From CAYJEQ01 sp964369235 (GTDB taxonomy: Bacteria; Bacillota; Clostridia; Oscillospirales; Ruminococcaceae): a DNA stretch of 64,000 nt. Where the stretch lies: positions 20,621 to 84,620 of the forward strand of contig CAYJEQ010000003.1 in assembly GCA_964369235.1 (NCBI GenBank), given 5' to 3'. Shown in pieces: positions 25,227 to 33,863 of this stretch (positions within the stretch are counted from its first letter, which is position 1; every line of letters starts with the position of its first letter). A model generated the notes under the pieces. That model was not told where the DNA came from. It searched no databases and saw nothing but the letters and a program-made list of their open reading frames with translations. The position numbers were made by a program, and so were the translations under genes.

Positions 25227-26072
25227 ATGAAAATTCTAATCATACCTAATCTTACTAAAAGCCACTGTCTAGAGCATACTTCACTGGTTATAGGTGCTCT
25301 TAAAGAAATAGGATGTAATCCTGTAATTGATGATAACTATTATAATGCAATAGGTCATTTGGTTAACGCTGATTTTTATCCTTTGGATGAGATTGCACCT
25401 CAGTGTGAATTTTTTATAACTATTGGTGGCGATGGAACAGTGCTTAATGCAGCACAGACTGCACTATATTACGACAAAGCTATTTTAGGGATAAACTCAG
25501 GAACATTAGGGTATTTAACTCACCTAGAGCCTACTGATTTATATCATCTTAAAAGGATAATCACCGGTGATTATCAGATAGACGAGAGAATAGTCCTAGA
25601 AGGTAAGCTAGAAGATGGTAGGGTACTATATGCACTTAATGACATAGTTATTTCTAGAGGTGTACTAAATAAAGTAATTAATATCAACATGCTATGTGAT
25701 GGTAGACCTATGCTTAATTATCGTGCAGATGGCGTAATTATTTCCACACCAACAGGTTCTACTGCATATTCATTATCTGCAGGAGGTGCCTTAATAGATC
25801 CTACAATTGATTCTATTATTACAACTCCAATATGCCCACACTCACTAGCTAATAGGTCTATTATACTATCATCCAAGAGAGTATTAACAGTGTCAGCAGA
25901 AATATCAGCAAAAAACCCGCAGATATATGTGGCTGCTGATGGTGATGAGGCAATCCCTATCGAGAGAAACAGCCCTGTAGAGATTAAGATATCAAATAAA
26001 ACTATAAAATTTATTAGATTAGACAATAATGATTTTTATGACATAGTTAATACAAAACTCAGAGCATATTAA
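25227..26072 (+). CDS. nadK: NAD kinase
   Basis: ATP (or polyphosphate) dependent kinase converting NAD to NADP. The GGDGTVLNAA motif is at residues 67-76 and GINSGTLGYLTHLEP follows. The NAD-binding LNDIVISRG, the STPTGSTAYSLSAGGALIDP block and PICPHSLANRSIIL are all present. It has 281 residues, a normal length. AGGAGCTGAC precedes the ATG. The place between tlyA and argR is the conserved clostridial order. Confidence 0.97.
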   Translation: MKILIIPNLTKSHCLEHTSLVIGALKEIGCNPVIDDNYYNAIGHLVNADFYPLDEIAPQCEFFITIGGDGTVLNAAQTALYYDKAILGINSGTLGYLTHLEPTDLYHLKRIITGDYQIDERIVLEGKLEDGRVLYALNDIVISRGVLNKVININMLCDGRPMLNYRADGVIISTPTGSTAYSLSAGGALIDPTIDSIITTPICPHSLANRSIILSSKRVLTVSAEISAKNPQIYVAADGDEAIPIERNSPVEIKISNKTIKFIRLDNNDFYDIVNTKLRAY

Positions 26073-26112
26073 AACCTATTTGCTCAAGTCATGGAGAAAG
26101 GAAGTAACAGAG

Positions 26113-26568
26113 ATGAAAGCTAAGCGACATGGACGAATTCTACAACTGATAGCAGAACATTCTATTGACACACAGGAAGAACTACTTAGATTATTACAAG
26201 AAGACGGACTTTTTGTAACACAGGCAACGGTTTCCCGTGATATTAAAGAACTAAGATTAATCAAGTCACAAAACTCTGATGGCACATATCGTTATTCTAC
26301 CGCAGGTAAAGAACAGATAAATGATATGTCCTTTAAATTCCATGCAATCTTTAGTGAATCTGTGTATGATATAGACTTTGCTAATAACATGATCGTAGTT
26401 AAATGCTATACCGGTATGGCAAATGCTGCTTGTGCATCACTAGATGCAATAGCATGGAATGGTGTAGTAGGCACTATTGCAGGGGATGATACTATTTTCA
26501 TTCTTATGAGAGATAATCAAGGCGCAGATGATTTTACAAAACAACTTAAAAAAATGATAAAAAAATAG
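26113..26568 (+). CDS. argR: Arginine repressor ArgR/AhrC
   Basis: Arginine-responsive regulator. The N-terminal winged helix (RHGRILQLIAEHSIDTQEELLRLLQEDG, then TQATVSRDIKELRLIK) and the C-terminal hexamerisation and arginine-binding domain ending in GTIAGDDTIFILMRD are intact. The chosen ATG lies 10 nt after GAAAGGA and yields 151 residues, the family length. An ATG 33 nt upstream would add 11 unrelated residues. Short gap to recN, so cotranscribed. Confidence 0.95.
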   Translation: MKAKRHGRILQLIAEHSIDTQEELLRLLQEDGLFVTQATVSRDIKELRLIKSQNSDGTYRYSTAGKEQINDMSFKFHAIFSESVYDIDFANNMIVVKCYTGMANAACASLDAIAWNGVVGTIAGDDTIFILMRDNQGADDFTKQLKKMIKK

Positions 26569-26584
26569 CTATTGGAGAGATTTT

Positions 26585-28237
26585 ATGCTATCACAATTGT
26601 ACATAGAAAATCTAGCAGTTATTAAAAATGCTGAAATTAACTTTACAAAGGGATTTAATATATTTACAGGGGAAACTGGTGCTGGTAAGACTATATTAGT
26701 CACAGCAATCGGTGGTATTTTAGGTGGAAAACTATCTAAAGATACTGTAAGAACAGGGGAGGATAAAGCTGTTATTATGGCTACCTTTGAGGATTTGTCC
26801 CCTGAAATAATAGCTTTTGCTGATGATTTAGGTTATGATATATCCAATCAGCTTTTAGTATCAAGAGAGATAAATAGCGATGGTAAATCATCCTGTAGGA
26901 TTAATGGTAGACCAGCTACACTGAGTATTTTAAAAGAAATTACCCAACAGATAGTGGATATTCACGGCCAACAGGATAGCAATAGTCTAATTAGCCCAAG
27001 TAAACAGCTATCTTTAATCGATGATTTCGGTGATTATCGCAAGGATATTAACCAGTATGAGCAGTTATATAATGATCTTACTGATTTAAAGAAGCAGATT
27101 TCAGAGCTAAGTCTTAATGACTCAGAAAAAGCTCAAAAAATCGACATACTGACCTATCAAATTCAGGAAATAGAGGAAGCCCAGCTACAGATTGGGGAAG
27201 ATGATGAGCTTATCAATCAGCGTAATTTCATACAGAATTCACAGGAGATTATAGATGGTTTAGCACAGGCTAATGACCTACTTTCTGAGGAGAATAATGT
27301 ATGTGATCAGCTGGGTTTACTTATCGATATTATTGGCAAATTAGAAGAGTATCTACCTGACCTTAAGGATAAATCTGAAGCTTATCAGGAAACATTTTAT
27401 GAGTTAAAAGAGCTGTCCTCAATTATGAGGGATCAGATGGAATCGATGGATTTTGATCCTAGAGAGATGGATAGGGTAGAGGATCGTCTAGATAAGATTT
27501 ACAAGCTAAAGCGAAAGTATGGCCAGAGTATAGAGGAGATTTTAGAATTCTATAATAAGGCTTGTGAGGAGCTAAATAGCATTTCCTACAGCTCTGACAA
27601 ATTAGACAAATTAAATGAAAAATATGATAATTGTTTATCTAAGCTCACTGTAAAGGCTAAGACCATTACATCTCACAGAACTGCTTCAGCAAAGGCTTTT
27701 GTGAAATCAGTAGAAACTGAGCTAAAATTCTTAGACATGCCCTCAGTTAAGCTTACTATTGATATTTCCCCTAAAGAATTTACCATTACAGGTGCTGATA
27801 AACTAGCTATTCTAATTTCGGTAAATCCAGGAGAGCCTCCTAAACCTATCTCAAAAATCGCCTCTGGTGGTGAGATATCTCGAATTATGCTAGCTGTAAA
27901 AAATGTTATGGCTGGTAAGGACGATATAGCCACTATGATCTTTGATGAGGTGGACACAGGGGTAAGCGGCAAAGCAGCAGTGAAAATCGGAAGTAAGCTA
28001 AAGGAATGTGCAGCTAATCGACAGGTTATCTGTGTTACCCATCTAGCTCAAGTTGCAGCTTATGGTGACGGACATTTTAAAATCGAGAAAAATATCAGTA
28101 GCAATAGAACATTTACAACAGTGACCACTTTAGAAGGTGGGGACAGAGTAGAGGAGATTGCCCGAATTATGGTAGGTGATAATATTACCGACAATTCAAT
28201 TATTAGCGCTAAAGAATTATTAGAGAACTCTAAATAG
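26585..28237 (+). CDS. recN: DNA repair protein RecN
   Basis: SMC-like ATPase acting early in double-strand-break repair. Walker A GETGAGKTILV near residue 30, a central coiled-coil region with VDIHGQQDSNSL at its start, the ABC signature KIASGGEISRIMLAVK, Walker B MIFDEVDTGVSG and the VTHLAQVA switch are all present. Length 550 residues. It closes the conserved block that began with nusB. In many sporulating Firmicutes spoIVB and spo0A follow; here they do not. Confidence 0.97.
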   Translation: MLSQLYIENLAVIKNAEINFTKGFNIFTGETGAGKTILVTAIGGILGGKLSKDTVRTGEDKAVIMATFEDLSPEIIAFADDLGYDISNQLLVSREINSDGKSSCRINGRPATLSILKEITQQIVDIHGQQDSNSLISPSKQLSLIDDFGDYRKDINQYEQLYNDLTDLKKQISELSLNDSEKAQKIDILTYQIQEIEEAQLQIGEDDELINQRNFIQNSQEIIDGLAQANDLLSEENNVCDQLGLLIDIIGKLEEYLPDLKDKSEAYQETFYELKELSSIMRDQMESMDFDPREMDRVEDRLDKIYKLKRKYGQSIEEILEFYNKACEELNSISYSSDKLDKLNEKYDNCLSKLTVKAKTITSHRTASAKAFVKSVETELKFLDMPSVKLTIDISPKEFTITGADKLAILISVNPGEPPKPISKIASGGEISRIMLAVKNVMAGKDDIATMIFDEVDTGVSGKAAVKIGSKLKECAANRQVICVTHLAQVAAYGDGHFKIEKNISSNRTFTTVTTLEGGDRVEEIARIMVGDNITDNSIISAKELLENSK

Positions 28238-28293
28238 TTCTAATATAAAACTCTCCTAATGCACTACCGTAAAATACGATAAAAGGATGCATA

Positions 28294-28638
28294 ATGAAGA
28301 CAACTCATAAAAACAAAAATGTAAAAGCCGAAAAAATGTATATAGGTGGTAGGTGGGTAGAAGTAAAACACCATATCCCAAAACCGAAAAGTAGAATTGC
28401 TTTAGGGCTGGAATTTGCTCTAATGAAAACACTTCAAAAGCTTTTTGAAGTTATATCAAGTATTTGTTTCTTTTTAAGTTTTTTAATACCTTTCGGTGTT
28501 ATATATTTTATATGGAAATTCCTTGAGGGGAAAGCCTTTAGCTTTCAAGTTTTCAGCGCAGTGTTAACCCCTCTACTAATTTACTTTTTCGGATATGTAA
28601 CGGCTTATATTGCTGATTGGTTTGATGAACAATGTTAA
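28294..28638 (+). CDS. Small membrane protein of unknown function
   Basis: I do not recognise a family. The protein of 114 residues has a basic N-terminal 45 residues (many Lys and His) and two strongly hydrophobic segments at about residues 53-71 and 85-108, then a short acidic tail. A helical pair with a basic cytoplasmic head is the likely topology. AAAAGGA stands 6 nt before the ATG. The sequence ATACGATAAAA overlaps its ribosome-site region and recurs upstream of the XRE gene at 29484-29494. It occupies the place where spoIVB would usually be found. Confidence 0.6.
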   Translation: MKTTHKNKNVKAEKMYIGGRWVEVKHHIPKPKSRIALGLEFALMKTLQKLFEVISSICFFLSFLIPFGVIYFIWKFLEGKAFSFQVFSAVLTPLLIYFFGYVTAYIADWFDEQC

Positions 28639-28766
28639 CTAGGTTTTTAATAATGTAAATATAAGGTATATAATTTACAATTACCCATAAGAAGGTATAT
28701 TTTATAAATGCCTAAATACTTATTACAGTGCGTTACATTGTGGATAGGAAAGGAATGAATGTTATA

Positions 28767-29312
28767 GTGGACAACGGAATATTTACCCAAGGTATTGATC
28801 CAGGGGGACTTACACAGGAATACGAAGTTAAATTTCTAATATGCTATATAATGTATACAATTAATAAGCCTCTTACCTTTGATGATATTAATTATGTACT
28901 ACAGTCCACAGCTGTGGTAAATTATTTTGAATATAGTCAGGCTTTTAATAAACTTATTGAGCTAGGGCAGATTGAGGTATTAGAGAAGGATAATTTCATC
29001 CTTTCTCAAAGTGGCAGAGATGTTGCAACAACCTTTGATCATGATCTTCCTAAAGCAATCAAAGATAAAACTATACTAGCTACTAAGGATTATCTAGAGC
29101 GAAAAGAACATGAGAAAAACAATAAAGTATCTATTGATAAGGTAGATGATGGTTATAAAATTGAGCTATCTATTAATGATTTAGGTAGTGATCTAATGAC
29201 ACTTAGTCTATTTATGCCTAATAAAGACTACTGCAATATTATAAAGGAAAACTTCTACAAAAGCCCTACAACTGTTTATCTAAAGATACTAGAAGCACTT
29301 ACCAATGAATAA
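28767..29312 (+). CDS. DUF4364 family protein
   Basis: Protein of about 181 residues matching the clostridial DUF4364 family, which has a winged-helix-like N-terminal domain (LICYIMYTINKPLTFDDINYVLQ, then YFEYSQAFNKLIELGQI) and a mixed C-terminal domain. The function is unknown; the N-terminal fold suggests DNA binding or protein interaction. The GTG start is supported by GAAAGGA 12 nt upstream, the spacing typical in this window. Earlier ATG and GTG codons overlap or precede that ribosome site. It ends before a strong terminator. Confidence 0.82.
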   Translation: MDNGIFTQGIDPGGLTQEYEVKFLICYIMYTINKPLTFDDINYVLQSTAVVNYFEYSQAFNKLIELGQIEVLEKDNFILSQSGRDVATTFDHDLPKAIKDKTILATKDYLERKEHEKNNKVSIDKVDDGYKIELSINDLGSDLMTLSLFMPNKDYCNIIKENFYKSPTTVYLKILEALTNE

Positions 29313-29357
29313 AAATGGGCTCTTTGTTAATCGGTGTATAGGAAAAAATGAAATATG

Positions 29358-29385
29358 AGCAGGTGGTTTCTACCACCTGCTTTTT
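29358..29385 (+). terminator. Terminator after the DUF4364 gene
   Basis: GCAGGTGGT and ACCACCTGC pair perfectly around a 4-nt loop. An A-T pair extends the stem, which is followed by TTTTT. Textbook Rho-independent terminator. Confidence 0.9.
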
Positions 29386-29652
29386 ATACTAAAAGAAGTG
29401 CTTAGACAATCACATAAAGAATAGCATTTCTAAATTTATTGAGATCACCATAACCATTGTGAACTTATAAATCATCAACGATGATACGATAAAATCAGAA
29501 TTATGCAAATTATACTACGATAATATCGTATTGCACTAGGAAAATATACAATTTACATAAAAAAATATTGACTATGCATAATTCCTGTGATAAAATATCA
29601 ATATTAATAATTGACTAATTTTTACAAATATTATTCATTGTGGGGTGAAATA
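29386..29652 (+). promoter_or_regulatory. Intergenic region with promoter and TACGAT operator candidates
   Basis: No gene is visible. TACGATAATATCGTA (29516-29530) is a palindrome around three central bases, and ATACGATAAAA occurs at 29484-29494. A promoter TTGACT-N17-TAAAAT occupies 29568-29596, about 57 nt before the XRE gene start. The palindrome lies about 38 bp before the -35 box, a fitting position for regulation by the XRE protein itself, which is inference. Confidence 0.55.
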
Positions 29653-30054
29653 TTGCATAGTGTTCAACATGACAGAGAAGATATAGCAGAAATTCTAAAA
29701 AAATTAAGAAAAAAAGCAGGTTTCACTCAAAAGCAGATTGGTGAATTAACTGAAAAAGCACCTCAGACAGTGGCTTCTTGGGAAAATGGCAAAGGTCAAC
29801 CAGATATTAATACATTTCTATATCTACTGAAATTATATGGAGTAGATGATGTGTATAAGCAGTTTGGATATTCTCAGCCGAAAGACGAGAACTCAATGTT
29901 TTTAAGTCAATATGACAGTAGATATAGTTTATCAGAAGCTAGTAATCAAGATGTTTGTGATATGATTAATCTACAGATACAGCAACTACCAGATAAGAGC
30001 TTAAAACTAGCTAAAGATATGGTGCAGTTATTATTGTATCATTCAACAATGTAA
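29653..30054 (+). CDS. XRE-family helix-turn-helix regulator
   Basis: DNA-binding regulator of about 133 residues. The HTH at residues 8-62 reads IAEILKKLRKKAGFTQKQIGELTEKAPQ in two recognisable halves, with VASWENGKGQPDINTFLYLLKLYGV completing the fold. The C-terminal 60 residues (QDVCDMINLQIQQLPDKSLKLA) form a helical region of unknown role. The start TTG is 4 nt after GGGGTGA; a TTG 42 nt further upstream falls within about 10 nt of the predicted transcription start and lacks a ribosome site. It has its own promoter and terminator. Confidence 0.85.
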   Translation: MHSVQHDREDIAEILKKLRKKAGFTQKQIGELTEKAPQTVASWENGKGQPDINTFLYLLKLYGVDDVYKQFGYSQPKDENSMFLSQYDSRYSLSEASNQDVCDMINLQIQQLPDKSLKLAKDMVQLLLYHSTM

Positions 30055-30091
30055 TTTCGCCTATATATTTATTAGATAATCTAAAATAATT

Positions 30092-30122
30092 AAAACCATG
30101 GCTATTTTGCTATGGTTTTTTT
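30092..30122 (+). terminator. Terminator after the XRE gene
   Basis: AAAACCATGGC pairs with GCTATGGTTTT, with one G-T wobble, around a 6-nt loop, followed by a run of T. Located 38 nt after the stop. Confidence 0.85.
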
Positions 30123-30158
30123 GTTGTATGTTTTATAAATATAACTTAGGATAGGTTC

Positions 30159-30202
30159 ATTTTATATTTATTATCCAGTTATTGGATTGCTAAATATAAA
30201 AT
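30159..30202. repeat. Nested inverted repeat between XRE and MATE genes
   Basis: Twelve-base perfect arms ATTTTATATTTA and TAAATATAAAAT are 20 nt apart. The spacer itself holds ATCCA and TGGAT around 5 nt, so the whole can fold as one long interrupted hairpin. It comes after the previous terminator and has no U-tract, so it is not a second terminator. Role unknown. Confidence 0.55.
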
Positions 30203-30312
30203 AATCTATTTGTAGATATTTTACTCTAGTAAGAATAGTATATTTATGATAGAATAGATATATATCCATAAAAATGGATTTGTACTAATGTTTAATAATT
30301 GAGGTATTACTT

Positions 30313-31659
30313 ATGACTAAAGATAGATTAGACCGAGATGATATAAATAAACTGCTATGGGAACTAAGTATCCCAGCTATTTTAGGTATGCTCAGTGGGG
30401 CAATATTTAATGTGGTAGACAGAATTTTTGTAGGTAGGGTAGATGAGTATGCCCTTACAGCAGTGGGGATTACCATGCCTATTCAGATATTCCAGATGGC
30501 ATTTATTCTGCTAATTGGCAGTGGCTCCTCAGCCTTAGTATCTATAAAGCTAGGAGAGAGAAAGACACAGGAAGCTAACCAGATACTATACCTAGCCCTT
30601 AAATATATAGTGATTATATTAGCTGCGTTAGCAGTATTGTTTACTATTTTTGTAGATGCAATACTGGATAGCTATAATCTAGCGCCCCATGTTTTTGCTA
30701 TGGCAAAGGATTATATTCTTATTATAATGATAGGCAGTGTGATTAGTATCCCAGGATACTGTTTAAACTCCATTATGCGTGCTATAGGTAAAGCGGATAT
30801 TTCTATGAAGGTTATACTTATATCCTCTGTAGCAAATATTATACTAGATGCAGTATTTATTTTTGGATTTAATATGGGTGTGGCTGGGGCGGCGATTGCT
30901 ACTGTAATATCCCAAACTATATTAACAGCCTATGTTATTGTGTATTTTATAAAATCAAAAGATATCCCCATTAACCTTAAACTAGAGAAACCACCACATG
31001 AGTTTAAAATTTTAAGAGAAATATTAAAACTAGGCTCACCGTCCTGTATGGTACAGATACTAGCGTCATTTGTTAATACATTTATTAATAGCCAAATTAT
31101 AATATACGGGACGGATTTAGATATAGGTGCTGTTACTATCTGTGCTACAATATTTAGTTTTTATCATATGATTGTTTTTGGTATTGTACAGGGAAATCAG
31201 CCTATATGTGGATTTAACTGGGGAGCTAAGAGATATGACAGAGTGCTAAAATCCATTAAGCTTTCCATGATATATGCTTTTATTATCTCTACAGGACTAT
31301 TTCTTGTGATAATGACCTATCCTGAAATTATAATTAAACTATTTACCGATAGTCAGCGACTGGTAGAGGAAGCTATTATTGTAGCTAGGTGGTATCTATT
31401 AATGATACCATTAATAGGTCTACAGACCATAAGCGCACAGTATTTTCAAGCAGTAGGCAGGTCAAAACTAGCTGGGGTGCTATCCCTACTTAGATATGGA
31501 GTTATAATGGTGCCACTTGTAATAATGTTAGCGCCTATATTTGGCGTAAATGGTATATACTTTAGTTATGCTTTGTCAGACTTCTTGGCATCTATTATTG
31601 CAATATTATTCATAACTAAGGAAATACACAACCTTAAAAAACTATCTAAATCCCAATAA
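30313..31659 (+). CDS. MATE-family efflux transporter
   Basis: Inner-membrane multidrug/toxin exporter of the MATE family, with 448 residues and about twelve helices in two homologous halves. Early family markers are IPAILGMLSGAIFNVVDRIFVGRV and the second-half equivalents LGSPSCMVQILASFVNTFIN and VQGNQPICGFNWGAKRYDRV. The exported substrate is unknown; sodium or proton coupling is usual in the family. GAGGTATTA lies before the ATG. It follows the XRE regulator, which might control it, but a terminator lies between them. Confidence 0.93.
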   Translation: MTKDRLDRDDINKLLWELSIPAILGMLSGAIFNVVDRIFVGRVDEYALTAVGITMPIQIFQMAFILLIGSGSSALVSIKLGERKTQEANQILYLALKYIVIILAALAVLFTIFVDAILDSYNLAPHVFAMAKDYILIIMIGSVISIPGYCLNSIMRAIGKADISMKVILISSVANIILDAVFIFGFNMGVAGAAIATVISQTILTAYVIVYFIKSKDIPINLKLEKPPHEFKILREILKLGSPSCMVQILASFVNTFINSQIIIYGTDLDIGAVTICATIFSFYHMIVFGIVQGNQPICGFNWGAKRYDRVLKSIKLSMIYAFIISTGLFLVIMTYPEIIIKLFTDSQRLVEEAIIVARWYLLMIPLIGLQTISAQYFQAVGRSKLAGVLSLLRYGVIMVPLVIMLAPIFGVNGIYFSYALSDFLASIIAILFITKEIHNLKKLSKSQ

Positions 31660-31738
31660 TTTGTGAGTTTATCACATTAAACTACTAATAAATATGCGTA
31701 AAAATATAAATAAAGCAGGTTTATTTACTAATTCGATA

Positions 31739-31779
31739 GTATAATTATACAAAAAATCATATTTACTGTATAATTATAC
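31739..31779. promoter_or_regulatory. Two GTATAATTATAC palindromes
   Basis: The same perfect 12-bp palindrome occurs at 31739-31750 and 31768-31779, 29 bp apart start to start, the second directly touching a -35 hexamer. This is operator-like spacing upstream of the hydrolase/ABC importer genes. The binding protein is not known. Confidence 0.6.
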
Positions 31780-31808
31780 TTGACTTTGTATAAAGATTAA
31801 GGTATTCT
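31780..31808 (+). promoter_or_regulatory. Promoter TTGACT-N17-TATTCT
   Basis: The -35 matches consensus in five of six bases and the -10 in four of six, with a 17-base spacer. It is about 50 nt upstream of the hydrolase ATG and abuts a palindrome that could block it. Confidence 0.5.
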
Positions 31809-31856
31809 TATGAATATACTTTAAGGTAGATTTTTCTATAGGGATAAGGAGCTATT

Positions 31857-32750
31857 ATGTCAAATACAAATGATGTGGTACAACCTGATAACTGGTACCA
31901 AGAATTACCTCGACAACAGTTTAGTCAGTTTAATGAGTTAGAAACATATAGCAGTTGGTTTACAGCCTATGAACTATCTAGTAATATCATAGCAATATGT
32001 GAACCATGCCACTTTCAGGAGGTTATAAGCTATCTTATAATAGGTAGTGAAAAAGCCTTACTATGGGACACAGGTATGGGGATGTTTGATATTAAATCGG
32101 TAGTGGAGAGCTTTACTGATAAAGAACTTATTGTTGTAAATAGCCATTGTCATTTTGACCATGTAGGTGGCAATATACAGTTTGATAAGACCTATATTTA
32201 TAATAGTAAACAAGCCATAGATAGGCTGCGAAAAGGTGTAACAGCTGAGGATGTGGAGAGAAACTTTACTAAGGATGCTTTTCACTATAATGGCACACTA
32301 CCCTTTGAAGTAGAAAGCTTTAGAATACCGGGTGTAGATAACTTTATAACTATTGAAGAAGGCCATATATTTGACCTGGGAGATATTCAGTTTAAGGTGT
32401 TACACACCCCAGGACATTCACCAGATAGTATAATGATTGTCTGTGATAGTTTAAAAATTCTCTTTACAGGGGATACTATCTATCCAGCCAGTATGTATGC
32501 TCACTTTTTTGGAGATCATGGTATTAACAGCAATATAGATACCTATTATAAAGTAGTATCAGATTTAGCTGATAAATACAGCGACTACCAGCTATACTGC
32601 TCCCATAACGAGCCAATGAGGCAGGGAAGTATGCTAATAGATGTAAAAGACGCCTTTAAGGCAATAAAAGACGGCATTAATCCCAGTGAAACTGATGGAG
32701 ATGGATTTAAGAAATATCAGTTTGATGGGTTTGCAATAATAACAGAGTAA
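31857..32750 (+). CDS. Metallo-beta-lactamase-fold hydrolase
   Basis: MBL-fold hydrolase of 297 residues. The metal motif HCHFDH starts at residue 97-98 (H97, H99, D101, H102 by count), followed by HTPGHSPDSI, FTGDTIYP and a final CSHNEP, giving a full two-metal site. The substrate is unknown; related proteins are thioesterases, lactonases or glyoxalase-II-like enzymes. ATAAGGAGC precedes the ATG. The amino-acid binding protein gene begins 55 nt downstream with no terminator between, so a functional link with uptake or processing of its ligand is plausible but unproven. Confidence 0.88.
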   Translation: MSNTNDVVQPDNWYQELPRQQFSQFNELETYSSWFTAYELSSNIIAICEPCHFQEVISYLIIGSEKALLWDTGMGMFDIKSVVESFTDKELIVVNSHCHFDHVGGNIQFDKTYIYNSKQAIDRLRKGVTAEDVERNFTKDAFHYNGTLPFEVESFRIPGVDNFITIEEGHIFDLGDIQFKVLHTPGHSPDSIMIVCDSLKILFTGDTIYPASMYAHFFGDHGINSNIDTYYKVVSDLADKYSDYQLYCSHNEPMRQGSMLIDVKDAFKAIKDGINPSETDGDGFKKYQFDGFAIITE

Positions 32751-32804
32751 GAAATAATAACAAAGCAATTAACAGTAAATAATAATTTAAGGATGGTAAA
32801 TAAA

Positions 32805-33653
32805 ATGAAAAAGATTACAACTATACTACTTAGTCTAATATTAGCAACTTCTATGGTGGCATGTAGCTCTCCTTCTAGTGAAGCTCCAGCTACTTCTAGC
32901 GATACACCAGCACCAGAGGCTAGTGCAGAAGCTAGCACAGAAGCTACAGTGACATTTGAAGATCAGCTAGGTGCACCTGGTACACTTCGTGTAGGTATGT
33001 CACCTGACTACGCTCCATTTGATTACTATGATGAGAATGGCGAACTAACTGGCTTTGATGTAGATATGGCTAATGAACTGGCTAAATACATTGGCACAGA
33101 AGAATCCCCATATCCAATTGAAATTATCCCAATGAGCTTTGATACAATTATCTCCTCTCTAAACACAGGAGTGGTTGATGTAGGTATCTCTGGTTTTACC
33201 TATGATCCAGATAGAGATGCAGCATTCTCTGAGCCTTACCTAGTTTCTCCACAGCTAATCGTTGTAACAAAAGATGGTGGCATTACTTCAGAAGCTAACC
33301 TAGCTGGTAAAACTATGGCAGCTGGCCTAGGTACAGTAGGTGCTGATGTAATTGATGAGCTTTTAGTAACATACACAGATATTAACCATGTAAACCCAGG
33401 TGAATACCCAGTAATGTTTGAAAGCCTAAAGGGTGGCGCAATCCATGCAGTTGTATGTGACGAAGCTGTAGCTAAGAACTATGTAGCTGCAAATGATACA
33501 CTAATGATTCTAGATGGAGAGTATGCAGTACAGAATATGTCTGTAATCACAACAAAATCCAATACAGTACTAATGGACAAAATTAATGAAGCAGTAACAG
33601 CATTTGTTGCAAGTGATGCATACGAAGAGCTAAGAACTAAATACGGTGTATAA
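32805..33653 (+). CDS. Amino-acid ABC transporter substrate-binding lipoprotein
   Basis: Extracellular solute-binding protein, family 3. The ATG with MKKITTILLSLILATS gives a signal peptide with a lipobox (MVAC), after which a Ser/Ala/Pro-rich linker leads to the binding domain. LRVGMSPDYAPFDYYDENGELTGFDVDMANELAKY is the family opening, in two recognisable parts, and the FSEPYLVSPQLIVV hinge region follows. AAGGA lies 11 nt upstream; an ATG 12 nt earlier overlaps it. The polar amino acid bound cannot be stated. Codon use is biased to C-ending codons, as in highly expressed genes. Confidence 0.93.
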   Translation: MKKITTILLSLILATSMVACSSPSSEAPATSSDTPAPEASAEASTEATVTFEDQLGAPGTLRVGMSPDYAPFDYYDENGELTGFDVDMANELAKYIGTEESPYPIEIIPMSFDTIISSLNTGVVDVGISGFTYDPDRDAAFSEPYLVSPQLIVVTKDGGITSEANLAGKTMAAGLGTVGADVIDELLVTYTDINHVNPGEYPVMFESLKGGAIHAVVCDEAVAKNYVAANDTLMILDGEYAVQNMSVITTKSNTVLMDKINEAVTAFVASDAYEELRTKYGV

Positions 33654-33671
33654 ACTATAAATAGCCATAAT

Positions 33672-33699
33672 AATTGCATGGGACTAGTCCCATGCAATT
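33672..33699 (+). terminator. Perfect 28-bp palindrome between binding-protein and permease genes
   Basis: Eleven-base arms AATTGCATGGG and CCCATGCAATT around a 6-nt self-complementary loop; the whole 28 bp is a perfect palindrome. There is no long U-tract. The likely role is a partial terminator or mRNA-stabilising hairpin giving excess binding protein over permease. Confidence 0.65.
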
Positions 33700-33863
33700 T
33701 GGTTGTTAATAGAATATAACTAAAATATACTATTAATAGAAAAAGAAATAAAGTTTGGGAAATTTTCCAAGAGCAAGTTTTGTGCCTTCATATTTTATGC
33801 TTTAGATATCTATAAGTAATCTGCCCAAAACATTGCAATCGTATTGAAAGGATAATTATAACA

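Noticed and set aside
29516..29530. CRISPR-like repeat around the TACGAT palindrome
   Set aside because: There are only isolated short copies with no regular spacers; an operator is the simpler reading.
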